Below are positions 14,654 through 23,123 of a stretch of 23,351 bases of DNA, piece by piece. Under the pieces are notes generated by a model. That model was not told the origin of the DNA, ran no database searches, and saw only the letters and a list, made by a program, of their open reading frames with translations. Position 1 is the stretch's first letter; every line of letters begins with the position of its first letter. The position numbers and the translations under genes were made by a program. The stretch lies in the IMG/VR virus record IMGVR_UViG_3300010885_062341, positions 1 to 23,351 of that record. One strand, given 5' to 3'. The DNA comes from a virus.

Positions 14654-17600
14654 ATGGCAAACGGACCAAACCTGCTGAGTGGCCGAGTTCCAGTAGTTCC
14701 GCTTGATCAACTCACTGCAGATCGATATCAATTTTTAGCTTTGGGGCAAGCCGAGCCTAATTTAGGCAACGGTGTTGCCAACAGCATCCTCACAATACAA
14801 AGCAACGGTAACAGAGTTTGGGCTAATTCTGTGGCGCTTACCACTGGCGCATTTTCTGGCAACGTCACTGCTGCAAACTTCGTTGGTAATATCTCAGGTA
14901 ATCTTGTTGCACCAGGCTCAAACACACAGATTTTGTTCAACGACAGCGGGCTAATTTCCGGCAACGCTGCGTTGACATTTAACAAAGCCACTGCCCTTCT
15001 AACAGTTACTGGTGATTCAATTATCACTGGTAATTTAACAGTTCAGGGCAATGTCAGTTACATCAATGTAACCAACCTTAACATACAAGATCCCATTGTG
15101 GGCATTGGCCGCGGAGCAAACAACTCATCGCTGACCACCAACGATGGCAAGGATCGCGGCGAACAACTTTGGTACTATACAGCAAGCGAAAAATCAGCAT
15201 TTATAGGATACGACAATTCTGCTGCCAACATAATTTTAGCCACAGATGTTTCAATTGCCAGCGAAATTGTTACAGTCAACAATTATGGTAACATCACTGT
15301 TGGTAATATAAGTGGACAATTTATCGTTGCATCTGCAAATATCAACGCCAACAATTTAATTGTATCAAGCAACATTTCAGCCACAGGCAATGTATCAGGA
15401 AGTTATTTCTTGGGCAATGGGCGACTTTTGACGGGCATTGACGCAACACTAATCTCAAGTGGCACATCTAACGTAAGAGTTACCACTGCCAATGGTAATA
15501 TAGCCGCCAACGTAGGCGGTACTGCAAATGTTTGGGAGTTGGCTACAACCGGCCAATATGTTTCAGGTGTAATTTCTGCCACAGGTAACATCACAGGTGG
15601 TAACTTAACCACCACAGGTACGGCCAATATTGGCACGTTGGCCGTAACCGGCACTGCTGCTATAACAGGCAATACCACTGTCACTGCCAACATTGCAGGT
15701 GGCAACTTAACCACCACAGGTACGGCCAATATTGGCACGTTGGCCGTAACCGGCACTGCTGCTATAACAGGCAATACCACTGTCACTGCCAACATTGCAG
15801 GTGGCAATATCACCACTGCGGGATTGATCACAGCCACCGGTAACATCACAGGTGGCAACTTAACCACAACTGGTACGGCCAATATTGGCACGTTGGCCGT
15901 AACCGGCAATGCCAGTGTTGTTGCTAATATCGCAGGTGGTAACATCACAACTGCAGGATTGATCACAGCCACCGGTAACATCACTGGTGGCAACGTAGCA
16001 ACCTTAGGTACGGCCAACATTGCCACTCTTGAAGTCACAGTTCTTGCTAATATCAAGTCTACAACCGCAGCAACATCAACCACAAGTGGCGCATTAAGAA
16101 CTGCAGGCGGGGCGGGTATAGTAGGCAATGCCTATATTGGTGGGTTAGTAACAGCCACAGGTAATGTCACAGGTGGTAACTTAACCACCACAGGTACGGC
16201 CAATATTGGCACACTGTCTGTGACCGGCACTGCTGCAATCACTGGCAACACCACTGTCACTGCCAATATCACAGGTGGCAACTTAACCACAACTGGTATA
16301 GCCAACATTGGTACACTGGCTGTGACTGGCACTGCTGCCATAACCGGCACTGCTGCAATCACGGGCAACACCACAGTCACTGCAAATATTAGCGGTGGCA
16401 ATATCACCACTGCGGGATTGGTCTCTGCAACTGGCAATGTCACAGGTGGCAACTTAACCACCACAGGTACGGCCAATATTGCCACTCTTGAAGTCACAAC
16501 ACTAGCTAATATCAAAGCCACAACTGTATCCACATCAACCACAAGTGGTGCATTAAGAACTGCTGGAGGTCTTGGTGTAGTGGGCAATGCTTACATTGGT
16601 GGATTGATTACTGCAACCGGCAATGTAACAGGTGGTAACTTAATCACAACTGGTACGGCCAACATTGGTACACTGGCTGTAACCGGCACTGCTGCCATAA
16701 CTGGCAATGCCACTGTCACTGCCAATATCACCGGTGGTAACTTAATAACCACAGGTACGGCCAACATTGGTACATTGGCCGTAACCGGCAATGCCACTGT
16801 TGTTGCTAACATCGCAGGTGGTAACATTACCACTGCAGGATTAATTAGTGCAACTGGAAATATTACAGGTGGCAATCTTGTCACAGCTGGTAGAGCCGCT
16901 GTCACAGGAAATGTCAATGGCAATAATTTAATTGCTGCTGCTAACGTTGAAATTCTAGGCAACAAAATTACAACAGGTACCACAACTGGGTTGTTGTTTG
17001 CGCCTGGTAATGTGAGTTTGACATCAGGTAACCTTATTGTCAACGGTGGGTACATCTACAGTCAAAACGGCGACACTGCTATTGTTCTAGTCAACAATGG
17101 TGAAATTGGTAGTATTGGAATTCAAAACAATCTGCAAGTTGGTAAAGATGGAGCAGGTAACCTTGACGTAGCTGGATATGCTAATTTAACCAGTGATGTA
17201 TCAGTGGGTGGTCAGATCACTGTGACTGGAAACGTTTCTGGGGCAAATATCAATACTGCTGGGTTGATTAGTGCAACTGGTAACATCACCGGTGGTAATT
17301 TAATAACCAGCGGTCGCGTTGTTGCCACCGGTAATATCAATACCACAGCCAATATCGTAGCTGCCAATGTAGTCACTGCCAACATTAATAGCAGTGGTGG
17401 TATTTTGATTACCACAAGCGGTAACAATAACATTGAGTTGAATCCTGGTGGCACTGGTAACATCGTTGTTGACAACACTTATATCAATGGGCTTGTTGAT
17501 CCTGTGCAGGATCAAGACGCTGCTACAAAATACTATGTTGATACTTTAGTAACCACAGGTATCAGCTATCATGACCCAGTCGTTGCTGCCACAATATCTA

Positions 17601-20600
17601 ATCTAGCTGTGGCCACCAGCGGTACCATTACCTATGCACAACCCAATGGTGTTGCCAATGGTGTTGGTGCAACAATTACCACCACTGGATCATTTAACTT
17701 AATTGATACTGCCAACATTCAAACTGTAGGTTCACGGTTGTTGGTCAAAAACGAAGGCAATGCCGTTCTCAATGGTGTGTATACCTGGGCCAACTCTTTG
17801 ACAATTGTACGTTCAGTTGATGCGGATCAATACGGATCAAACAGTTCTGAACAAGTTGGTATCAACGATTATTTTTATGTACAAAGCGGCAATGTCAATG
17901 CTGGCTCGTCCTGGGTGGTTAACTCTCCCACAGGAATCATTACATTTGGCACCAGCAACATAACTTTTGCTGAATTCAGTCAAGCTCAGCTTTATGGCGG
18001 AGGCAACGGTGTTGATATCAATGGTAGTGTCATATCAGCCAAAGTTGACAACAACACCACTGCATTTGATGGCACTGGCAATATCATTGTCAAAGCCGGT
18101 GCGAATCTAACAACACCCAACATTGGTGCAGCCACTGGTGTGAGTTTGACCACCACTGGTAATATCACAGCCAATAATATCTCTGCCAACAATTTTCTTG
18201 CTGCCACAACAATTGCCGCAACAGGAAATATCACAGGTGGGAACATCAACAGCAATGGATTGGCCAACATTGCGGGCACTGTGGCAACTGGAAATCTCAC
18301 TGTCACTGGGTTTGCCAACGTCTCAGGTAATCTAAGTGCAATTGGTAACATGCGTGTTGGTCAAGATTTAAGTTTTACTGCTGCCTATGCCAATCTTCAA
18401 TACGCAGGAACTGCTAACAGTTACGTTCAATTGGTTGCTCAAAACAAAGACAACGGTTCAGCAGCAAGCACAGACTTTGTGGCCACAGCCGACAATGGAA
18501 CAGACGCAGATACCTATATTGATCTAGGTATCAACAGTTCAGGATACAATCAAGCTGGTTTTGGATTACAAAAAGCCAACGACGGTTATTTGTACGTAGC
18601 AGGAAATACCGCAACTGGTGGCGGCAATCTAGTACTCAGCACATTAGAAAACAATGATATTATTTTCTCAACTGGTGGTGTAGACACCGGGGATGAACAA
18701 GGTCGATTCCAATACGGCAATGGATTCAAAGTCACTGGCAACATTTATTCCACCGGCAATGTACGTGCTCTAAACTTTATTGGTAACCTAATAGGTAATG
18801 TCACTGGTAATCTCAATGTAACTGGTCCAAATACCGGCGTTGTGTTCAATGACGGCGGGGCTGGTAACTCTACCGCAGGGTTTACGTTTGATAAAACTTC
18901 AAACTTAGTCACATCCGCAGGTAACATCACTGCTGTTGGCAATGTCAGTGGAAACTTTATACTTGGCAATGGATATTATCTAACTGGTATTATTACATCA
19001 GTTGCCAACATCAACAATGGCAATTCAAATGTCAGCATACCAGTGGCCAATGGCAATGTCACCATTGGGGTTAGCGGCGTTGCGAATGTAGTTGTTATTT
19101 CTAGCAATACACTGACAGTTACCGGAAATATTCAATCTAATTCTGGGTACTTTATTGGTAATGGTGTTTTTCTAACTGGAGTAGTTGCTACTAGTTCAAA
19201 CAGTACAGGCGTTACAAATATCAACTATGGTGCATCCAATGTGCGCATTGATACACCAGGTGGTAATGTTTCAGCCAACGTTGGTGGCACTGCCAACGTA
19301 TTTGTTATTGCTTCGACAGGAGCAAACGTCACTGGCAATCTTGGTGTCAGCAGCAATGTCAGTGCAAATTACTTTCTTGGCAATGGTGCTTGCCTAACCG
19401 GTGTTATTACATCAGTTGCCAACATTAACAACGGCTCTTCAAATGTCAGCATTCCAGTAACCAATGGCAATATCAATGCCAGTGTTGGTGGCGTTGCCAA
19501 CGTGTTTGTTATTACTTCTGCAGGAGCAAATGTCGCTGGTAATCTTGATGTCAGCAGCAATGTCAGCGCGGCCTGGTTCTTGGGCAATGCCAATGCAACA
19601 AGTCTGACATCAGGCACAGTACCCAGTGGTAGACTTACCGGAACGTATTCAATTAGTATCAGTGGATTGGCTGCTACTGCCAACACAGTCACCGATGCTG
19701 CACAACCTAATATTACTTCAGTTGGCACATTGAGCTCATTGACTGCCACAGGCAATGTCACAGGTGGCAATCTAACAACTGCAGGATTAATAAGCGCAAC
19801 TGGCAATATTTCTGGTGGCAACTTAACCACAGCTGGCAATGTCACAGGTGGCAACTTAACCACAACTGGTATTGCCAATATTGGCACACTGTCTGTAACG
19901 GGCAGTGGCAATGTCACTGGCAATCTTGGGGTTGCTGGCAATGTTGGCGCAAGTTATTTCCTTGGCAATGGATCACAGTTAACTGGTATAGTCGCTGCTG
20001 TTGGTAATAGCATTGCCAACGGAACATCAAGTGTCAACATTCCGGCGGCCAATGGTAATGTCAACACCAGTGTTGGTGGCACCGCCAATGTTCTAGTAGT
20101 GACAGGTACTGGTGCAAACATTGCTGGCACACTTAATGCTACTGGTAATATCACCGGCGGCAACATCACAACTGCTGGATTAATCTCAGCCACAGGCAAT
20201 ATCACTGCTACTGCCAATGTCACAGGTGGTAATTTAACCACTGCAGGATTAGTCTCTGCATCTGGCAATGTCACAGGTGGCAACTTAACCACAGCTGGCA
20301 ATGTCACAGGTGGTAATGTTCTAGCAACTGCTGGCATGGTTAGTGCTCTAAACTTTGTTGGTGCTGTTCAAGCCCAAGTGGGCTCTAGTTTTGCCTACAG
20401 TCTAAATGCTTTTGGTGCTGGGTCTGACACTGGCGCTGTGTACTTACCAGCAGATGCCAATTCAAATGCTATAGTAGCCGGCTATACCATAGTCAGCAAT
20501 ACTGCGGTAACCCTGACAGTTACATCGGCGACTGTTGTTGTTGGTAGTCCTAACTTTGTCCAGGTTGCCACGACCCCAACCGCATCGTCATTTACGTATC

Positions 20601-22279
20601 CTGTTACAGTATACACAGCTAATTACAGTCCGGCTCTACCATTATCAACTTTATCAGTAGGCAACGCCACTGTCGCAGCAAACATTGCAGGTGGAAACAT
20701 TACCACTGGTGGATTAATTTCTGCAACTGGTAATATAACAGGTGGTAACTTAACCACCGCTGGTATTGCCAATATTGGCACTTTGACTGTAACCGGTGAT
20801 GGATTGATATCCGGTAACCTAACAGTCAACGGTAATACAAATTATGTCAATGTCACCAATTTAAACATACAAGATCCTATAATAGGCATTGGGCGAGGTG
20901 CTAACAATGCTCCGTTGACCACCAATGACAACAAAGATCGCGGCGAACAGCTTTGGTATTATTCAGGCAGTGAAAAGTCTTCATTTATTGGATATGACAA
21001 CTCAGCTGGCAACTTAATTGCTGCTATAGATGTCAGTATCTCTAGTGAAGTAGTCACAGTCAACAGCTATGGTAACTTTGTTGTGGGCACATTGGCAGCA
21101 ACTACGGTCAATGCCACAGGTAATATCACTGCCACTGGCAATGTCACAGGTGGTAATATAATCACTGCAGGATTAATAAGTGCAACCGGCAATGTTTCAG
21201 GTGGCAATATTCTTGGAAATGGATATTATCTATCTGGTATTGCAACATTGTCCTCAGTTTACTATCAACTACAGGTACAAGGAAATGTAACTGGCAATTC
21301 AGCTGGCAATGCAACACTGACGGCATCAAACAGTTCTGGTATCTTGTATCCACGGGCCGGCAATGGTATTACAATGTCAGGCAATGCCACAACAAATGTA
21401 CTGACAATTACAGTTGCAGGAAGTACCAATGATGGAACTCTGTGGGGCAACGGCGGCGATTGTGGCCTTATCACAGACGCTACTACGCCGCCAAATTATG
21501 ACAATGGATTAGTAAATGAAGCAGTCGTTGGTGCATATGACCTAGGAGTAATTCTTCAAACCAGTCCTGGTGGGGGAAATGGTGCCATTCAATTCAATGT
21601 TAATAATCAAAATTTTGGTGGGGCTGAAAACTTTACTTGGTCTTCTGATACCGCAAATCTATATGTTGGTGGTAACGCCACATTTACTGGCAGCCAGACT
21701 GTTGGTGGTGACGCCACAGTCACTGGCACACAGACTGTCACCGGCAACATCACAGGTGGTAATCTTACCACAGCAGGCGTGCTCACAGTTAATTCAAGCA
21801 ATGCTGCTACTGCTATTATAAATGGCGGATCTAACGCAGCGGGCAACATTGGTAGTTCGTCAAAGTATTTCAACACAGTATTTGCCAAATCAACTTCGGC
21901 ATTGTATGCTGACTTGGCCGAGATATACGATACCGACATTGAGTATCAGCCAGGCACTGTGATGATAATTGGCGGCATCAAACAGTTGACCCAAAGCACA
22001 ATGTCACATGATGCTAAAGTAGTGGGCGTGATCAGTGATAAGCCAGCCTATCTGATGAACACCGGAGTTGATGGGCAACCGTTGGCGCTGACTGGAAAAG
22101 TTAGATGTCTGGTAAAAGATCCAGTAAAACGCGGTGACCTATTGGTAAGTAGCGATGTGCCCGGATATGCACAAGTGTTAGATCCGGCACTGTATCAAGT
22201 TGGATGCGTATTTGGTAAGTCACTTGAAGATTTTGATGGTGACACTGGGGAAATTTGGATATTAGTTGGTAGATACTAA
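14654..22279 (+). CDS. Giant repetitive tail fibre protein (2541 aa)
   Basis: This single uninterrupted frame encodes a fibre of 2541 residues, very poor in Cys and rich in Gly, Asn, Thr, Ala, Val and Ile. The N-terminus (GRVPVVPLDQLTADRYQFL, QAEPNLG) is a fibre cap known from T4-like cyanophages. A GSNTQILFNDSG module and a 100-residue module (118-217; NIQDPIVGIGRGANN, DRGEQLWYY) follow, then a long TGN.TGGNLTT stalk (about 300-800). A central domain (about 943-1130) has DPVQDQDAATKYYVD, GSRLLVKNEG and LYGGGNGVDINGS. An ATADNGTDADTYIDLGINSSGY domain lies at about 1232-1369, followed by several GNG..LTG/NG.SNVSIP modules, a unique segment (about 1901-2000), a second copy of the 100-residue module (2046-2145) and the C-terminal ADLAE/VGRY domain (2397-2541). 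Such a protein is expected to form a long homotrimeric fibre; this is inferred. Confidence 0.9.
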   Translation: MANGPNLLSGRVPVVPLDQLTADRYQFLALGQAEPNLGNGVANSILTIQSNGNRVWANSVALTTGAFSGNVTAANFVGNISGNLVAPGSNTQILFNDSGLISGNAALTFNKATALLTVTGDSIITGNLTVQGNVSYINVTNLNIQDPIVGIGRGANNSSLTTNDGKDRGEQLWYYTASEKSAFIGYDNSAANIILATDVSIASEIVTVNNYGNITVGNISGQFIVASANINANNLIVSSNISATGNVSGSYFLGNGRLLTGIDATLISSGTSNVRVTTANGNIAANVGGTANVWELATTGQYVSGVISATGNITGGNLTTTGTANIGTLAVTGTAAITGNTTVTANIAGGNLTTTGTANIGTLAVTGTAAITGNTTVTANIAGGNITTAGLITATGNITGGNLTTTGTANIGTLAVTGNASVVANIAGGNITTAGLITATGNITGGNVATLGTANIATLEVTVLANIKSTTAATSTTSGALRTAGGAGIVGNAYIGGLVTATGNVTGGNLTTTGTANIGTLSVTGTAAITGNTTVTANITGGNLTTTGIANIGTLAVTGTAAITGTAAITGNTTVTANISGGNITTAGLVSATGNVTGGNLTTTGTANIATLEVTTLANIKATTVSTSTTSGALRTAGGLGVVGNAYIGGLITATGNVTGGNLITTGTANIGTLAVTGTAAITGNATVTANITGGNLITTGTANIGTLAVTGNATVVANIAGGNITTAGLISATGNITGGNLVTAGRAAVTGNVNGNNLIAAANVEILGNKITTGTTTGLLFAPGNVSLTSGNLIVNGGYIYSQNGDTAIVLVNNGEIGSIGIQNNLQVGKDGAGNLDVAGYANLTSDVSVGGQITVTGNVSGANINTAGLISATGNITGGNLITSGRVVATGNINTTANIVAANVVTANINSSGGILITTSGNNNIELNPGGTGNIVVDNTYINGLVDPVQDQDAATKYYVDTLVTTGISYHDPVVAATISNLAVATSGTITYAQPNGVANGVGATITTTGSFNLIDTANIQTVGSRLLVKNEGNAVLNGVYTWANSLTIVRSVDADQYGSNSSEQVGINDYFYVQSGNVNAGSSWVVNSPTGIITFGTSNITFAEFSQAQLYGGGNGVDINGSVISAKVDNNTTAFDGTGNIIVKAGANLTTPNIGAATGVSLTTTGNITANNISANNFLAATTIAATGNITGGNINSNGLANIAGTVATGNLTVTGFANVSGNLSAIGNMRVGQDLSFTAAYANLQYAGTANSYVQLVAQNKDNGSAASTDFVATADNGTDADTYIDLGINSSGYNQAGFGLQKANDGYLYVAGNTATGGGNLVLSTLENNDIIFSTGGVDTGDEQGRFQYGNGFKVTGNIYSTGNVRALNFIGNLIGNVTGNLNVTGPNTGVVFNDGGAGNSTAGFTFDKTSNLVTSAGNITAVGNVSGNFILGNGYYLTGIITSVANINNGNSNVSIPVANGNVTIGVSGVANVVVISSNTLTVTGNIQSNSGYFIGNGVFLTGVVATSSNSTGVTNINYGASNVRIDTPGGNVSANVGGTANVFVIASTGANVTGNLGVSSNVSANYFLGNGACLTGVITSVANINNGSSNVSIPVTNGNINASVGGVANVFVITSAGANVAGNLDVSSNVSAAWFLGNANATSLTSGTVPSGRLTGTYSISISGLAATANTVTDAAQPNITSVGTLSSLTATGNVTGGNLTTAGLISATGNISGGNLTTAGNVTGGNLTTTGIANIGTLSVTGSGNVTGNLGVAGNVGASYFLGNGSQLTGIVAAVGNSIANGTSSVNIPAANGNVNTSVGGTANVLVVTGTGANIAGTLNATGNITGGNITTAGLISATGNITATANVTGGNLTTAGLVSASGNVTGGNLTTAGNVTGGNVLATAGMVSALNFVGAVQAQVGSSFAYSLNAFGAGSDTGAVYLPADANSNAIVAGYTIVSNTAVTLTVTSATVVVGSPNFVQVATTPTASSFTYPVTVYTANYSPALPLSTLSVGNATVAANIAGGNITTGGLISATGNITGGNLTTAGIANIGTLTVTGDGLISGNLTVNGNTNYVNVTNLNIQDPIIGIGRGANNAPLTTNDNKDRGEQLWYYSGSEKSSFIGYDNSAGNLIAAIDVSISSEVVTVNSYGNFVVGTLAATTVNATGNITATGNVTGGNIITAGLISATGNVSGGNILGNGYYLSGIATLSSVYYQLQVQGNVTGNSAGNATLTASNSSGILYPRAGNGITMSGNATTNVLTITVAGSTNDGTLWGNGGDCGLITDATTPPNYDNGLVNEAVVGAYDLGVILQTSPGGGNGAIQFNVNNQNFGGAENFTWSSDTANLYVGGNATFTGSQTVGGDATVTGTQTVTGNITGGNLTTAGVLTVNSSNAATAIINGGSNAAGNIGSSSKYFNTVFAKSTSALYADLAEIYDTDIEYQPGTVMIIGGIKQLTQSTMSHDAKVVGVISDKPAYLMNTGVDGQPLALTGKVRCLVKDPVKRGDLLVSSDVPGYAQVLDPALYQVGCVFGKSLEDFDGDTGEIWILVGRY
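15005..15304 (+). repeat. 100-residue fibre module, copy 1
   Basis: This encodes residues 118-217 of the giant fibre and has a partner of exactly the same length at 20789-21088. The core is NVTNLNIQDPIVGIGRG, LTTNDGKDRGEQLWYY, SEKSAFIGYDNSA and VSIASEIVTVN. Protein identity is high while synonymous positions differ, so the copy is old or the module was imported twice. Confidence 0.85.
15602..15805 (+). repeat. Perfect tandem repeat, 2 x 102 bases
   Basis: Units 15602-15703 and 15704-15805 are identical base for base by my reading, in frame (34 codons each). Each encodes NLTTTGTANIGTLAVTG, then TAAITGNTTVTANIAGG. Identity at synonymous sites means a very recent duplication or ongoing homogenisation inside the fibre stalk. 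Confidence 0.93.
16022..16905 (+). repeat. Higher-order repeat of about 153 codons, two imperfect copies
   Basis: Copy 1 (16022-16480) and copy 2 (16481 to about 16905) both begin with ATLEVT, LANIK, TSTTSGALRTAGG and GNAYIGGL, then run into TGNVTGGNL repeats and AGGNITT/SGGNITT units. The offset is 459 bases. The copies differ by substitutions and by one or more lost short TGTAAI-type units in copy 2, which is how length variants of the stalk could arise. Confidence 0.75.
20789..21088 (+). repeat. 100-residue fibre module, copy 2
   Basis: This encodes residues 2046-2145 of the giant fibre. It aligns without gaps to residues 118-217 (15005-15304): NVTNLNIQDPIIGIGRG, LTTNDNKDRGEQLWYY, SEKSSFIGYDNSA. 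The two copies bracket most of the fibre. Confidence 0.85.
21788..21901 (+). repeat. Shared 114-base segment, copy in giant fibre
   Basis: This aligns without gaps to 22632-22745 in the next gene, with only about six base differences by my count. It encodes VNSSNAATAIINGGSN, GNIGSSSKYFNTVFAKSTSA, the lead-in to the ADLAE domain. Sequence diverges sharply downstream. Confidence 0.85.
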
Positions 22280-22285
22280 TCCAGT

Positions 22286-22293
22286 AAATAAAT
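22286..22293 (+). promoter_or_regulatory. Possible late promoter (AATAAATA)
   Basis: This fits the NATAAATA late box, with 17 bases between it and the ATG at 22311, the same spacing as the box at 2865. It lies in the 31-base gap after the giant fibre gene, so it is not constrained by coding. Confidence 0.45.
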
Positions 22294-22310
22294 AAAGATA
22301 GGTAAAAAAC

Positions 22311-23123
22311 ATGGCAACTCAAGTACAATTTAGACGAGGATCAACAGCTCAAAACGACGCCTTTACCGGCGCCATTGGTGAGCTCTCAGTTGACACTACC
22401 CTCAACATTATGCGTGTTCACGATGGGGCAACCGCAGGCGGGTTTTCAATGGTTGGTGTGACCAATACCCAAACTTTGCTCAATAAAACTCTAAGTAATT
22501 GCTCAATAACCGGCAATGGTGTGATCAATATCACTGCTAATATCAGCGGAGCAAACATTGCTGCTACCGGTACAGCAACTATCACTGGTAATGTCACAGG
22601 TGCTAATTTAATTACTGCTGGTAGTTTAACTGTTAATTCAGGCAATGCTGCTACTGCTATTATAAATGGCGGATCTAATGCTGTGGGCAATATTGGTAGT
22701 TCGTCAAAGTATTTCAACACAGTATTTGCTAAATCAACTTCGGCACAGTACGCCGACTTGGCAGAAATGTATGTGTCTGATGCCATTTATCAGCCAGGTA
22801 CAGTGGTCAGCTTTGGTGGTACATACGATGTCACTCGCACTGAAACATCTGGTGATGTTAGAGTAGCCGGAGTGGTCAGTACTGCTCCCAGCTATTTGAT
22901 GAATACTGAGCAACAAGGTGAATTTGTGTTGCCAATCGCATTGACTGGAAAAGTACCAACCCAAGTCACAGGTACCATTCACAAAGGTGACATGATGATT
23001 TCTGCTGGCAATGGAATCGCTATGGCCTGCGCTACTCCAGCAGTGGGAATGGTAATTGGTAAATCGCTTGAAGAGTTTAGTGGCGAGTCTGGGGTGATTA
23101 ATATCGTTGTTGGACGACTATAA
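22311..23123 (+). CDS. Fibre/receptor-binding protein with Mtd-like N-terminus and ADLAE/VGRY end
   Basis: This 270-residue protein has residues about 3-45 (VQFRRGSTAQNDAFTG, IGELSVDTT, MRVHDGATAGG) that match the short beta-prism N-terminal domain of major tropism determinant-type phage proteins (Mtd_N), a virion attachment cap. A TQTLLNKTLSN segment and a short TGN repeat region (to about residue 100) lead into the shared lead-in segment and the C-terminal domain (126-270) with AQYADLAEMYVSD, YQPGTVVSFGG, VRVAGVVSTAPSYLMN, ALTGKVPTQVTG, KGDMMI, GMVIGKSLEEF and final VVGRL. The same C-terminal domain ends the fibres at 2890-4260 and 14654-22279, so it is likely a trimerisation or self-processing element. 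The ribosome binding site is weak (TAGG at 22298-22301). Its stop overlaps the end of the convergent Nudix-type gene by six bases. Confidence 0.87.
   Translation: MATQVQFRRGSTAQNDAFTGAIGELSVDTTLNIMRVHDGATAGGFSMVGVTNTQTLLNKTLSNCSITGNGVINITANISGANIAATGTATITGNVTGANLITAGSLTVNSGNAATAIINGGSNAVGNIGSSSKYFNTVFAKSTSAQYADLAEMYVSDAIYQPGTVVSFGGTYDVTRTETSGDVRVAGVVSTAPSYLMNTEQQGEFVLPIALTGKVPTQVTGTIHKGDMMISAGNGIAMACATPAVGMVIGKSLEEFSGESGVINIVVGRL
22632..22745 (+). repeat. Shared 114-base segment, copy in Mtd-like fibre
   Basis: Partner of 21788-21901. Near-identity at synonymous positions indicates recent copying or gene conversion between the two adjacent fibre genes. Confidence 0.85.

Noticed and set aside
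15591-16990. CRISPR-like appearance of regularly spaced repeats
   Set aside because: Repeats are in frame, code for fibre stalk, vary in length and have no unique spacers or cas genes.
15403-17055. Long minus-strand open frames (about 241, 151 and 154 residues) rich in Pro, Val, Ala and Leu opposite the giant fibre
   Set aside because: They mirror the repetitive Asn/Thr/Gly codons of the sense gene (PPV..LPV patterns are the antisense of TGGN repeats), have no ribosome binding sites and recur wherever the repeat recurs. They are shadow frames.
22311-23123. Diversity-generating retroelement, suggested by the Mtd-like N-terminus
   Set aside because: No reverse transcriptase, template repeat or adenine-biased variable region is visible; only the attachment domain resembles Mtd.
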